In this document: positions 26,039 through 36,310 of the stretch, piece after piece | Layout of the letters: every line of letters begins with the position of its first letter | Numbering within the stretch: position 1 is the stretch's first letter | NCBI GenBank assembly: GCA_029551285.1 | Contig: JAKPFT010000076.1 | Location: forward strand, 1-52,614 | DNA length: 52,614 bases | Direction of reading: 5' to 3' | Origin: a bacterium | GTDB lineage: Bacteria > Ratteibacteria > UBA8468 > B48-G9 > DSTR01 | Position numbers and translations under genes: made by a program | The notes under the pieces: model-generated | What the model saw: only the letters and a program-made list of their open reading frames with translations | Databases searched by the model: none | Told to the model about the DNA's origin: nothing

Positions 26039-27239
26039 CGGCCAGTTTGAAAATTGGCAGGTAAATGGCCAGCACTACTATCCCCACAATCACTCCCAGG
26101 CCAATAATCAGAATTGGCTCCAGCAGAGAAGCCAGAATATTGAGGGTGGCGTCCACCTCGTCCCGATAAAATTTGGAGACCCGGTTAAGCATCTCATCGG
26201 TTCGGCCGGTTTCTTCACCCACAGAGACCATCCGGACTAACATACTGGGAAAAACCCGGTGTTTTTTCATCTCCTGACCCAGGAGTTCCCCTTTAAGCAC
26301 ACCCAGCCGTACCCGCTCAATGCAATCTTCAATAATGGTGTTGCCGGTCGTTTTGCTAACGATACTCAACGCTCCGGTAATCGTCACTCCGCCGTGCAGC
26401 AGGGTACTCAGAGAACGAGAAAACCTTGCCAGACCAACTTTGTGCATCAACGGCCCGAAAATCGGAAGTTTCAGTTTGACCGTGTCTAAGTTGCGCCGGC
26501 CCTCCCGGGTTCGGGAATAGAGCGCCAGCAGAATAAGCATCACCAGAAAAAAAACCAGAAAGACAGGGAAGAACTTTACCATGGTGCGGCTGATGCCAAG
26601 AATTAGAAGCGTAAGAGCAGGCAGTTGCGCTCCGAAATCAGCAAAAATTGTCTGGAACTTGGGAATGAGGTAGAGAAAGACAAAAAACACCACCGCCACA
26701 AAAAAAACCAGAATCACCAGCGGGTAGGTAATGGCCTGCTTTACTTTTCTACGGAGCGCTAACTGGTCTTCCAGTTCACTGGAAAGTTCTTTCATTACTT
26801 CCACCAGGTTACCGCTTTCCTCACCGGAGCGAATCAGAGCGATGTACATTTCACTGAAGACCTTCGGAAAGCGGGCCAGCGCCTGGGAAAAATTGCTGCC
26901 CTGCCTGATGGTCTGCTGGACTTCCCGTAAAACATGAGCAAAAAAACGATTTGGTGTCTCTTCCGCGAGGTCGCCCACGGTCTCCACCACCGGTATCCCG
27001 GCTTCTAACATGGTGGCTACCTGCCTGGAAAACAAAGCCATCTCCGAAAGATTGACCCGGCCGCGGCGGACCTGGCCCTTTTTCCCGGCAGCCCTTCGCT
27101 CGCCGCTGAGAGAAATCTGAATGGGCAGAAGATTCTGCCGCCGCAACACCCCTACTGCGGCGGAGGCATTTTCCGCCTCCAGGAAACCCTCTCTTTTATT
27201 TCCGCTGGCGTCGCGGGCGACATAACTGTATCTGGCCAT
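26025..27239 (-). CDS. pilC: Type IV pilus inner-membrane platform protein PilC (GspF family)
   Basis: 404 residues with the duplicated GspF domain (about 68-190 and 270-395) and three transmembrane helices. Typical motifs: FSRQVATMLEAGIP, SGEESGNL, and the second-copy equivalents FSRSLSTLLHGGV and VGEETGRT. It is the rotor platform on which the ATPase acts to add pilins. It lies 27 nt after pilB. Its end overlaps the convergent glycosyltransferase gene by 14 nt. Confidence 0.93.
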   Translation of the reverse strand: MARYSYVARDASGNKREGFLEAENASAAVGVLRRQNLLPIQISLSGERRAAGKKGQVRRGRVNLSEMALFSRQVATMLEAGIPVVETVGDLAEETPNRFFAHVLREVQQTIRQGSNFSQALARFPKVFSEMYIALIRSGEESGNLVEVMKELSSELEDQLALRRKVKQAITYPLVILVFFVAVVFFVFLYLIPKFQTIFADFGAQLPALTLLILGISRTMVKFFPVFLVFFLVMLILLALYSRTREGRRNLDTVKLKLPIFGPLMHKVGLARFSRSLSTLLHGGVTITGALSIVSKTTGNTIIEDCIERVRLGVLKGELLGQEMKKHRVFPSMLVRMVSVGEETGRTDEMLNRVSKFYRDEVDATLNILASLLEPILIIGLGVIVGIVVLAIYLPIFKLAATMR

Positions 27240-27266
27240 TTTTCCTCAGAATAGCAATTTCAGGAA

Positions 27267-28946
27267 TTAAATTACCAGGGTAGCGGCCAGGGCTTCTTTG
27301 ACCGTGGTGATGCCCTTCAATACCTTGGCCAGCGCTGCCTGCCGCAGGGTTACCATTCCATGGCTAACCGTATAGTCACGAATACGGTCCTCCGGCGCCT
27401 GCTCCACAATCAAGTTACGAATATTCCTGTCTATGGGCAGTACCTCATAAATGGCCATCCGACCAAGATATCCGGTAAAGTCACACTCCCGGCAGCCTTC
27501 CCCTTTGCTGATGCTGGCGCCTTCTATGGGTATCCCCATCTCTTTCAGGATTTCAGCCCCGTCAGGGTCAGAAACGACACAATGCCGGCAGATTGTCCGC
27601 ACCAGCCGCTGAGCCAGAATCAGATTAAGGGAAGCAGCCAGAAGATACGGTTCCACACCCATGTAACTCATTCTGGAGATAGTACCCACGGTGTCGTTGG
27701 TGTGCAGGGTGGAGAGAACCAAGTGTCCAGTCAAAGCAGCCTGGACCGCAATCTGAGCCGTCTCCAGATCTCTGATTTCGCCGACCATAATCACATCAGG
27801 GTCCTGCCGCAGAAAGGTGCGAAGAGCCGAGGCAAAGGTCAGACCGATCCTGGGTTTGACATTAACCTGATTGATACCTGGCAGTTCATACTCCACCGGG
27901 TCTTCCACGGTCACGATGTTTTTCTCGGGAGTGTTGATAAAGCTCAAACCAGAGTAAAGGGTCGTGGTCTTGCCGGCACCTGTTGGACCGGTAACGATAA
28001 TCATTCCGTAAGGCCGCTGCAAGGCCTCCTTGAAAACCTCCAGTTCTTTCGGTTCAAAGCCCAGCGCTTCCATGTTGACCAGCAGCATTTCCTTATCCAG
28101 GAGACGCAAGACCACTTTTTCGCCATACACGGTGGGCAGAGTGGAAACGCGGACATCAATTTCTTTCAAGCCAAGCCTTATTCTTATCCGGCCATCCTGG
28201 GGCAATCGTCTCTCGCCGATATCAAGATTGGCCAGGATTTTCAGGCGGGTCACCACCCCGGCGTAAGCCGTCTTCGGTGGCGGGCTGGTGGGCTGCAGCA
28301 CCCCATCAACCCGAAACCGCACACTGACATTTTCCGCCTGTGGTTCTAAGTGAATGTCTGTGGCTCGCTTTTCAATGGCCTGGATAAAAAGGGAGTTGAC
28401 AAACCTGACGATGGGAGCATCTTCAGCCGCCACCCGCAACTGGTCCACATCCACCTTGTTTTCAGGTTCTTCTGCGGTTTCACTCATCGCCGCCAGGGTT
28501 TCATCCAGACTGGCTGTATCCATGTAGAATTTCTCAATCTTTTGCAGAATTTCCTTTTCTTCAGCCCTCACCACCCTCAGCCGGCAACCAGTGAGACGCT
28601 TCACCGCGTCAATGGCCACAATATCAGCCGGGTCACTCATGGCCACGGTTAACAGTTCCTCTGTTTTGGCTACCGCGATCAGATTGTAACGGCGGGCGAT
28701 GTTTTCCGGAATCAGCCGGACAACTTCCGGCTTGATACCCTGAAACTTGCTCAGATGAATCTCGTCGGCGGCAGTCTGCTCGGTTAAGGCGGCTACCAGT
28801 TGTTCTCTGGTGACATACCCTTTTTCCAGGAGTATCTCGCCTAAGAATTTTTTGGTCTGCTGCTGCTCAATCAGGGCGTGTTCCAGTTGGTCTCTGGAGA
28901 TTACTCCTTTGTTTAGCAGCAACTGCCCCAGTTCGTAACGTTCCAT
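27267..28946 (-). CDS. pilB: Type IV pilus assembly ATPase PilB (GspE family)
   Basis: 559 residues. Two MshEN-type N-terminal repeats (about 1-150; motif GQLLLNKGVISRDQLEHAL and a second copy) that in related proteins bind cyclic di-GMP. The motor has Walker A GPTGAGKTT, the Asp box, Walker B (DVIMVGEIRD), the His box (TLHTND) and a C-terminal Cys4 zinc site (CRHC and CREC) typical of extension ATPases, not of PilT. It powers pilus extension from the cytosol. No ribosome site is obvious. A divergent promoter region with ligA lies just upstream. Confidence 0.94.
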   Translation of the reverse strand: MERYELGQLLLNKGVISRDQLEHALIEQQQTKKFLGEILLEKGYVTREQLVAALTEQTAADEIHLSKFQGIKPEVVRLIPENIARRYNLIAVAKTEELLTVAMSDPADIVAIDAVKRLTGCRLRVVRAEEKEILQKIEKFYMDTASLDETLAAMSETAEEPENKVDVDQLRVAAEDAPIVRFVNSLFIQAIEKRATDIHLEPQAENVSVRFRVDGVLQPTSPPPKTAYAGVVTRLKILANLDIGERRLPQDGRIRIRLGLKEIDVRVSTLPTVYGEKVVLRLLDKEMLLVNMEALGFEPKELEVFKEALQRPYGMIIVTGPTGAGKTTTLYSGLSFINTPEKNIVTVEDPVEYELPGINQVNVKPRIGLTFASALRTFLRQDPDVIMVGEIRDLETAQIAVQAALTGHLVLSTLHTNDTVGTISRMSYMGVEPYLLAASLNLILAQRLVRTICRHCVVSDPDGAEILKEMGIPIEGASISKGEGCRECDFTGYLGRMAIYEVLPIDRNIRNLIVEQAPEDRIRDYTVSHGMVTLRQAALAKVLKGITTVKEALAATLVI

Positions 28947-31020
<2,074 letters not shown>

Positions 31021-31038
31021 TTATGGAGTTCTGAACTT

Positions 31039-32001
31039 ATGAACATAAAAGAAAAGGCCCGGGCAAATCCGGCGTCCGACCTTAAGGCCTCCTTTCTGGA
31101 ATACCTGAAAGCGGAACGCAATCTCAGTGCCAATACTGTTCTGGCTTATGATGGCGACCTGAAGTTTTTCCTTGATTTTATCAAGTACAAGGGACGGGAC
31201 ATTAAGCGGCTTGATGGAGCACTGGTCACTGAATTTATCATCCACCTTAAGCAGAAGGGAAGGGCAGCGGCTTCTATCGTCAGAACCCTTTCTGCCCTGA
31301 GAAGTTTTTACCGTTTTCTGGCGGCGGAGGGTCTGGTCAAACCGGAGGTTCTGGCCGCCATTGAAGCGCCGCGGCTCCAGCGAAACCTTCCAGAGGTATT
31401 AAGCCCGGAAGAGGTGCAACGTCTGCTGGAGGCAGCCAGGAAGACAAAACAGGCTACCCGGAATGTGGCGCTGATTGAACTCATCTACGGAGCCGGACTG
31501 CGAGTCTCTGAAGGCGTCAGTTTGAGATGGCCGCAGATAAACCTGCAGGAACGTTTTATCCGTATCCGGGGTAAAGGCGAGCGTGAACGGCTCGTTTTTC
31601 TCGGAGAAAAAGCAGTCCAGGCCCTTAGAGAATATCAGGGGGAAAATTCATCTCAGAAAGGACACTACCAACTCTTTGTCTTTCCCTCGCGGCAGGGTAG
31701 CCATCTCAGCAGAAAGCGAGCCTGGGAAATCATCAAACGGTGCGCCGCCCTGGCAGGTTTATCCCCGGCTGTCAAGGTTCACACTCTCCGGCATTCCTTT
31801 GCCACCCATCTCTTAGAAGGAGGTCTGGACATCAGGGTGGTCCAGGAACTTCTTGGTCACAAAAGTCTGGCGACCACTGAGGTTTACACTCACATCAGCC
31901 GGGGACGGTTGAAGCAGATACACCGAAGGTTTCATCCTCGGGCCATGCTGGCGAAAGATAGAGTGCAGGAACTGACCCATTATTCCGATAGGGAAAAGTA
32001 A
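31039..32001 (+). CDS. Tyrosine recombinase XerC/XerD family
   Basis: 320 residues. An N-terminal SAM-like core-binding domain (about 15-100) is followed by the catalytic domain. The catalytic set is complete: Arg in GAGLRVSE, Lys in GKGERER, HTLRH (His and Arg), LGHKS (His), and the nucleophile Tyr in TTEVYTH. Length and domain order fit the chromosome-dimer resolving XerC/D proteins more than phage integrases, and location after ligA in a housekeeping block agrees. No att-like repeats are seen next to it. Whether it is XerC or XerD cannot be told here; a single-Xer system is possible. Confidence 0.9.
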   Translation: MNIKEKARANPASDLKASFLEYLKAERNLSANTVLAYDGDLKFFLDFIKYKGRDIKRLDGALVTEFIIHLKQKGRAAASIVRTLSALRSFYRFLAAEGLVKPEVLAAIEAPRLQRNLPEVLSPEEVQRLLEAARKTKQATRNVALIELIYGAGLRVSEGVSLRWPQINLQERFIRIRGKGERERLVFLGEKAVQALREYQGENSSQKGHYQLFVFPSRQGSHLSRKRAWEIIKRCAALAGLSPAVKVHTLRHSFATHLLEGGLDIRVVQELLGHKSLATTEVYTHISRGRLKQIHRRFHPRAMLAKDRVQELTHYSDREK

Positions 32002-32147
32002 GTAACTCGTCCAGTGGCCTCGTCAGGAAAGGAGAAAAACCTTAATTTTCTCCTGGGTCCTGGTTTGTTTGACATTCTTCAACCGGGTGTGTTAACCTTT
32101 ACTACAATGAGTGGACAAGTTAACCCGAGTGAAAAAGGAGGGAGTGC

Positions 32148-32399
32148 ATGGGAGCCTTGATCGGTGGAATTGTTGCGGTAGTTTTGGGCATCTGGGGATT
32201 GGCCAGATGGTTTCCTCTTTTTGTGAAAGGCCTTCAGGCCGCTGTTCCTTTCTTCCTCCTTCTGGGCGGTATCATCGCTATCGCGGCTGGCATTAGCGAT
32301 ATCAAGGACAGGATGGAAGAACAGCGAGAGAAGGAAAAGGAGAAGGAGCAGGAAAAAGCAGCCGAGACTCCAAAACCTGCCGAAGGCCAGAACAAGTAA
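32148..32399 (+). CDS. Small membrane protein, 83 aa
   Basis: Two hydrophobic segments (about residues 4-22 and 28-48) are followed by a very charged Lys/Glu tail (IKDRMEEQREKEKEKEQEKA). The ribosome site AAGGAGGG and a strong terminator right after the gene support it as real and separately expressed. A TTGACA at 32069-32074 with TAACCT 18 nt downstream may be its promoter (weak). No family recognised; the topology suggests a helical hairpin with the tail in the cytosol. Confidence 0.72.
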   Translation: MGALIGGIVAVVLGIWGLARWFPLFVKGLQAAVPFFLLLGGIIAIAAGISDIKDRMEEQREKEKEKEQEKAAETPKPAEGQNK

Positions 32400-32425
32400 A
32401 AAATATCGGTTAGTCTCAGTTATCC

Positions 32426-32456
32426 GGGGCTGGCCCAAAGCGCCAGCCCCTTTTTT
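32426..32456 (+). terminator. Rho-independent terminator
   Basis: A perfect 9-bp stem, GGGGCTGGC (32426-32434) with GCCAGCCCC (32442-32450), a 7-nt loop and then T6. It ends the plus-strand transcript of the small membrane protein. There is no T-run on the other strand, so it should not stop the convergent mannosidase transcript. Confidence 0.93.
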
Positions 32457-32471
32457 CATCTATTTCCGGAC

Positions 32472-35051
32472 TTACCGGAGAAGAAAGGTCTTAATCTGGT
32501 AGGGACCAAGAGAAAAAGAGAAGGTCTTCCCCTTTCTTAAAATTTTTCTGAAGTATTTTTTTTCCAGAGCGTCAGTTTCCACCAGATTGGTAAATCTCTG
32601 ACTGACTGTTATCCTGCTCCGGGTACGCTTTCCCTGAGTTTCATAGAGTCTGACGGCTATCCCCTGGCCAGCCGGTTTTACCATGGTCACAATGGTATTT
32701 TCCGGCTCTATTTTCAGGAAAGACGCTTCTCTTTTCTCAAAGAGTGGCGACACCACTCCCATCTTTTTCACCAGTAACGGGCAATTATACTCAAGTCCCT
32801 GCCTGGGAAGATTGGCTCTTTTCCAGTCTCCAGAATGGGGTACAAGGGCGTATTCAAAGGTATATCTGCTGCCAACTTCTTCAGCCCCGCTGAAATTCCC
32901 GGAGATTTCTTCCCCCCGGTTAATGCCTCTGGTCAGCGCCAGCATGATGATATCCTCAACGACACCCTGCCCAACAATTCCCTTATTCAAAACCGCCAGG
33001 CCCTTTCGACCATCTGAGTAGTCCAGCCAGTTTTGACAGGGGAATTCTCCCTCGGGCTGATGGATTGCGCCAAACGCAATTTCCCGGGTGATGGTCCCCT
33101 TCCTTACCGTGGTTGGCAGGTGAACACGGTAACGGACAGCCCTTTCCCTGTTCTCCAGAGTTGTGCTCACCTCAATTCGGGGCAGGTTCTGATAAATCCG
33201 CACCACAACGCTGCGAGAACCGGAACCAAACCGGCTCCGGGAAACTATCTCGGTAAAAACAGGCCCCTGTTTCATGGTAGCGTTACCGGTGGAAGCCAGC
33301 CGATGAAGATGGGAAAACCCGGCTGCCCACTGTTCGGGGAAGCGAAAGATGCGGTTGGAAGCAATAGTTTCTCCGCCTTCACAGCCCTCATGGTATTGCC
33401 AGGGATCGCCTTCGTCTGGCTCTCTGGTAATAACCCCGCCAAGTGGCAACTCCGGATTAATCAATTCTCTCCCCTGTTTATTTTTCAGGCTGAGGAAAAT
33501 CCCACGCTTCACATCAAAGCGGCAGGAGAAAAATCTGTTTTTAACTTCAGCAAGTTCCAGAAGTCCCCACTGGTCATACTTTCCCCTCCAGAATTTTCCT
33601 TGCTCGTACAACAAAGGTTTTCCAGCAACCGCTGGCTGCTCTGGCAAAGGATTTCTGGAAGGAACAACTGAGTAAATTCTAAAGCCAAAAGCAGGCAACG
33701 CTTCTGTTAGAAAAGTAATCCTGACCAGCTTGAGCCCGCCATCCGAGAATCGCTCCAGAACTTTTTCCTGATGGAGGACCGGGTTGGATTGGTGGTCCAG
33801 CACCGTGAGCGAATAAATGGCACTGCGGCTGAAGGAAATCTCTGTTTCCACCACGTCCGTTCTGGACCACGGTAAGGTATTGATAACGGCCAGGTCAATT
33901 GTCTCGCTCCCTCTGGCCTTCCCATTTGAAACCGCCGGCCCTTTCCTTTCCTGCGCCATCCTGCCGGCCAGGGTAATTAGAAGCCGCTCTGTTTGCTCCT
34001 GGATAAATTTTTCTGCGCAGCAATAATCCTGCCAGGCTTCCTGGTAAACTTCATCCGTGTGGGTGCCGCAGATAATGTCATGAAACTGATTGAAGAGCAC
34101 CTTTTCCCAGGCTGATTCTAAATCAAGTGAGACGCTGCTACCGACAAAGGTGTTCATCGCCGCGAGCGCTTCACACTGGTACAAAGCCATCTCCAGCTGC
34201 CGATTCTTCAGTTTCAAACCAATTCGGGAGCTGTAACATCCCTGGAAAACGGGATTGAAGTCGTCGGAAAGCACAGGAAGTTGTTGCCTTCGCTGACTGA
34301 TCAATCTGGTATACTCCTTCAGGGTAATGAACTGCAGACGAAAATCTTTGTTTTTCCAGTGCGACACGAGAAAAGGTAGCTCGGGCGAGGGAGCGCTGTA
34401 GTCGTAGCCGCTCATCAACAGGACCAACCCGGTGGGTGAAAGCCTTTGCAGTTCCCTCACCAGTTTCCTCACCAGAAGAGAAAATTCCACTTCGTTCTCA
34501 GGTACTGGCCAGAGATTGCAGGCTGTCAGGGGCAACCAGAGCGCCAGAATTTCACTCCCATCAATCCCGCGCCAGACAAATTCGGAAAGGGCTTTCTTCC
34601 TGTCCATCCCCCGGCCAAAAAGATAAACCTCAATCCCGCACCGTTTCATAATCTGCGGTAACTGAGGATGGCTGCCAAAAACATCCACCAGATAACCGGT
34701 CTTAACCTCAAGGCCAAACTCCTGCTGGAAATATTCTTTTCCGGCTTTAATCTGTCGGATGAGCGCTTCTCCGGAAGGAATATTTACGTCCGGACAGACA
34801 TACATGCCAGTGAGTTCAATCCGGCCTTCCTTCACGCAGGCCCGAAAGTAAGGTTCTTCTTCCGGGTAACGTTGAAGAAAAGTTTTTATCAGATAAGCCT
34901 GCTCCAGCAAGAAACAGTATTCCGGGTAGGTGCGAAGAAGTTTGAGGACTTCCAGAATATGACGGTGGCAGATTTGCAGATATTCTTCCTTTGTCTTCAG
35001 CCAGGCGGCATCATAGTGAAAATGAGGAATAATGTAAACTTTCCAAGCCAT
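32472..35051 (-). CDS. Glycoside hydrolase family 38 alpha-mannosidase
   Basis: 859 residues. The N-terminal metal-binding motif is HFHYDAAW (His10, His12, Asp14); the likely nucleophile is Asp123 in VDVFGSHPQLPQI. NQFHDIICGTHTDEVY near 350 is the usual GH38 NQFHD segment. The C-terminal half is the beta-rich GH38 domain. No signal peptide, so it probably acts in the cytosol on imported oligosaccharides or glycosides. The start at 35051 has AGGAGG placed inside the last codons of the upstream regulator, one nt after its stop; a longer in-frame start would overlap the regulator. Tight coupling suggests the regulator controls it. Substrate could also be another alpha-mannose-like sugar. Confidence 0.88.
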   Translation of the reverse strand: MAWKVYIIPHFHYDAAWLKTKEEYLQICHRHILEVLKLLRTYPEYCFLLEQAYLIKTFLQRYPEEEPYFRACVKEGRIELTGMYVCPDVNIPSGEALIRQIKAGKEYFQQEFGLEVKTGYLVDVFGSHPQLPQIMKRCGIEVYLFGRGMDRKKALSEFVWRGIDGSEILALWLPLTACNLWPVPENEVEFSLLVRKLVRELQRLSPTGLVLLMSGYDYSAPSPELPFLVSHWKNKDFRLQFITLKEYTRLISQRRQQLPVLSDDFNPVFQGCYSSRIGLKLKNRQLEMALYQCEALAAMNTFVGSSVSLDLESAWEKVLFNQFHDIICGTHTDEVYQEAWQDYCCAEKFIQEQTERLLITLAGRMAQERKGPAVSNGKARGSETIDLAVINTLPWSRTDVVETEISFSRSAIYSLTVLDHQSNPVLHQEKVLERFSDGGLKLVRITFLTEALPAFGFRIYSVVPSRNPLPEQPAVAGKPLLYEQGKFWRGKYDQWGLLELAEVKNRFFSCRFDVKRGIFLSLKNKQGRELINPELPLGGVITREPDEGDPWQYHEGCEGGETIASNRIFRFPEQWAAGFSHLHRLASTGNATMKQGPVFTEIVSRSRFGSGSRSVVVRIYQNLPRIEVSTTLENRERAVRYRVHLPTTVRKGTITREIAFGAIHQPEGEFPCQNWLDYSDGRKGLAVLNKGIVGQGVVEDIIMLALTRGINRGEEISGNFSGAEEVGSRYTFEYALVPHSGDWKRANLPRQGLEYNCPLLVKKMGVVSPLFEKREASFLKIEPENTIVTMVKPAGQGIAVRLYETQGKRTRSRITVSQRFTNLVETDALEKKYFRKILRKGKTFSFSLGPYQIKTFLLR

Positions 35052-35052
35052 T

Positions 35053-36201
35053 TTACCTCCTCTGTCCAAGGATACCTTTAAAAATTGAGGGACGTCCCAC
35101 CGAACCACGTTCTATCAAACGATAAGGAATCAAAACTGTTTCTCCAGGAGGAGATGGCTGGCCTTGCAGTAAATCAAGCAGAACCCTGGCGGCTGCCTCC
35201 CCCATCTCTTTATCGGAAAGGTGCATGGCCGTGATCGGAACCACCGAACGTTCCAGTCCGACCCAGTCAGTCAGACTCAACAGGGATAAATCCCGTGGTA
35301 CTTCCCGCCGGATAGCCAGCGCCTCTTTCAAGAAATCAATGGTGACAAAGCCGTTTTCCACGACAAGCGCTGTGACATCAGGATTATGTTCCCAGTAACC
35401 CCTGGCTACCTGCCGGCCCGGATAATGCTGCCATTGTTCTTCGGTTCCGGTAAACTCCAGACTCATCAGCCACCGCGGCTGAAAGTCAGGAACTTCCCGG
35501 TAAAAATTTAAATATACCTGCTCACTTTCGTTGCCACGAAAAGCGCTGATAAGCCCGATGCGTCTGTGACCGAAATCCCATAGATATTTCAGGGCCTGGC
35601 TGGTTCGGCTAAGGTCATCGCCACGGACCAGAGGCGCTTTCAACTTATCCCCGAAGAAACTGCGGCCGAACCGCACATAGGGAAAGTTATGCTCCTCCAG
35701 TTCTAAAAGTACCTGAAGACACAACTGGCTGAACACCGGCACCACAATCGCGCCTCTTAAGTGTTTTCTCCTGACCTCCTCCCAGAGGCTCACTTTCTCA
35801 AAGTAGTCAGGGCAGTCATATCCGTTGATGGTCAGGTCATACCCGGATTCGGCAAGAGCTTTCTGGAGGGATTCAGCCCGGACGAGCATGTTGACGGCTT
35901 CTCTCAGGTAAAAAAATCCTATGGTAGGGTTGGTTGAGTTTTCACTATTGACGAAAGTTCCCCGGTGCAAAACCTTTTTTACCAGGCCCTGACGTTCCAG
36001 AAGGTGAATAGCCTTCTGAAGGGTACGATAATTAACGTTGAGTAACCGAGCCAGGTACAGATTTCCGGGTAACATTTCACCCGGTTTAACCTTCTTAGAG
36101 GCAATAACCCTGGCTAATTCCTGTGCCAGTTGATAGTAAAGAGGCAGGGGACTCTCCCGATTAACCCTTTCCCTTATGACAATTAGTTCTTCGCTTAACA
36201 T
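35053..36201 (-). CDS. GntR-type DNA-binding domain fused to LacI-type sensor (AraR-like)
   Basis: 382 residues. Residues ~19-85 form a GntR winged helix (PLYYQLAQELARVI, then the recognition-helix segment LARLLNVNYRTLQKAI). Residues ~90-375 match the periplasmic-binding-like sensor of LacI/GalR regulators, so a sugar is the expected ligand. This architecture is known from AraR. The gene starts inside an inverted repeat that overlaps its promoter, indicating self-repression, and it is followed directly by the GH38 gene and preceded by GH127. Arabinose or mannose-type effectors are guesses from these neighbours. No ribosome site precedes the ATG. Confidence 0.87.
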   Translation of the reverse strand: MLSEELIVIRERVNRESPLPLYYQLAQELARVIASKKVKPGEMLPGNLYLARLLNVNYRTLQKAIHLLERQGLVKKVLHRGTFVNSENSTNPTIGFFYLREAVNMLVRAESLQKALAESGYDLTINGYDCPDYFEKVSLWEEVRRKHLRGAIVVPVFSQLCLQVLLELEEHNFPYVRFGRSFFGDKLKAPLVRGDDLSRTSQALKYLWDFGHRRIGLISAFRGNESEQVYLNFYREVPDFQPRWLMSLEFTGTEEQWQHYPGRQVARGYWEHNPDVTALVVENGFVTIDFLKEALAIRREVPRDLSLLSLTDWVGLERSVVPITAMHLSDKEMGEAAARVLLDLLQGQPSPPGETVLIPYRLIERGSVGRPSIFKGILGQRR

Positions 36202-36238
36202 TGCGCTAACATTTTATCATAATACAATTTTAGCGCAA
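36201..36238 (-). promoter_or_regulatory. Operator overlapping the regulator promoter
   Basis: A perfect 9-bp inverted repeat, TTGCGCTAA (36201-36209) and TTAGCGCAA (36230-36238), with 20 nt between arms (29 nt centre to centre, nearly three helical turns). Reading the minus strand, the distal arm contains the -35 TTGCGC, and TAAAAT (36211-36216) lies 16 nt downstream, just before the proximal arm. A start would fall about 3 nt before the ATG. Binding at both arms would cover -35 and start site. Confidence 0.72.
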
Positions 36239-36310
36239 GTTTGAACCTATCAGGTTATTTGTCAAGAACTTACATTAGTTGATGGCTCTTAGCTGTTATG
36301 GTGGATTTCA

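Noticed and set aside
31039-32001. Integrase of a mobile element
   Set aside because: Length, domain order and position after ligA fit a housekeeping Xer protein; no attachment repeats or phage genes surround it.
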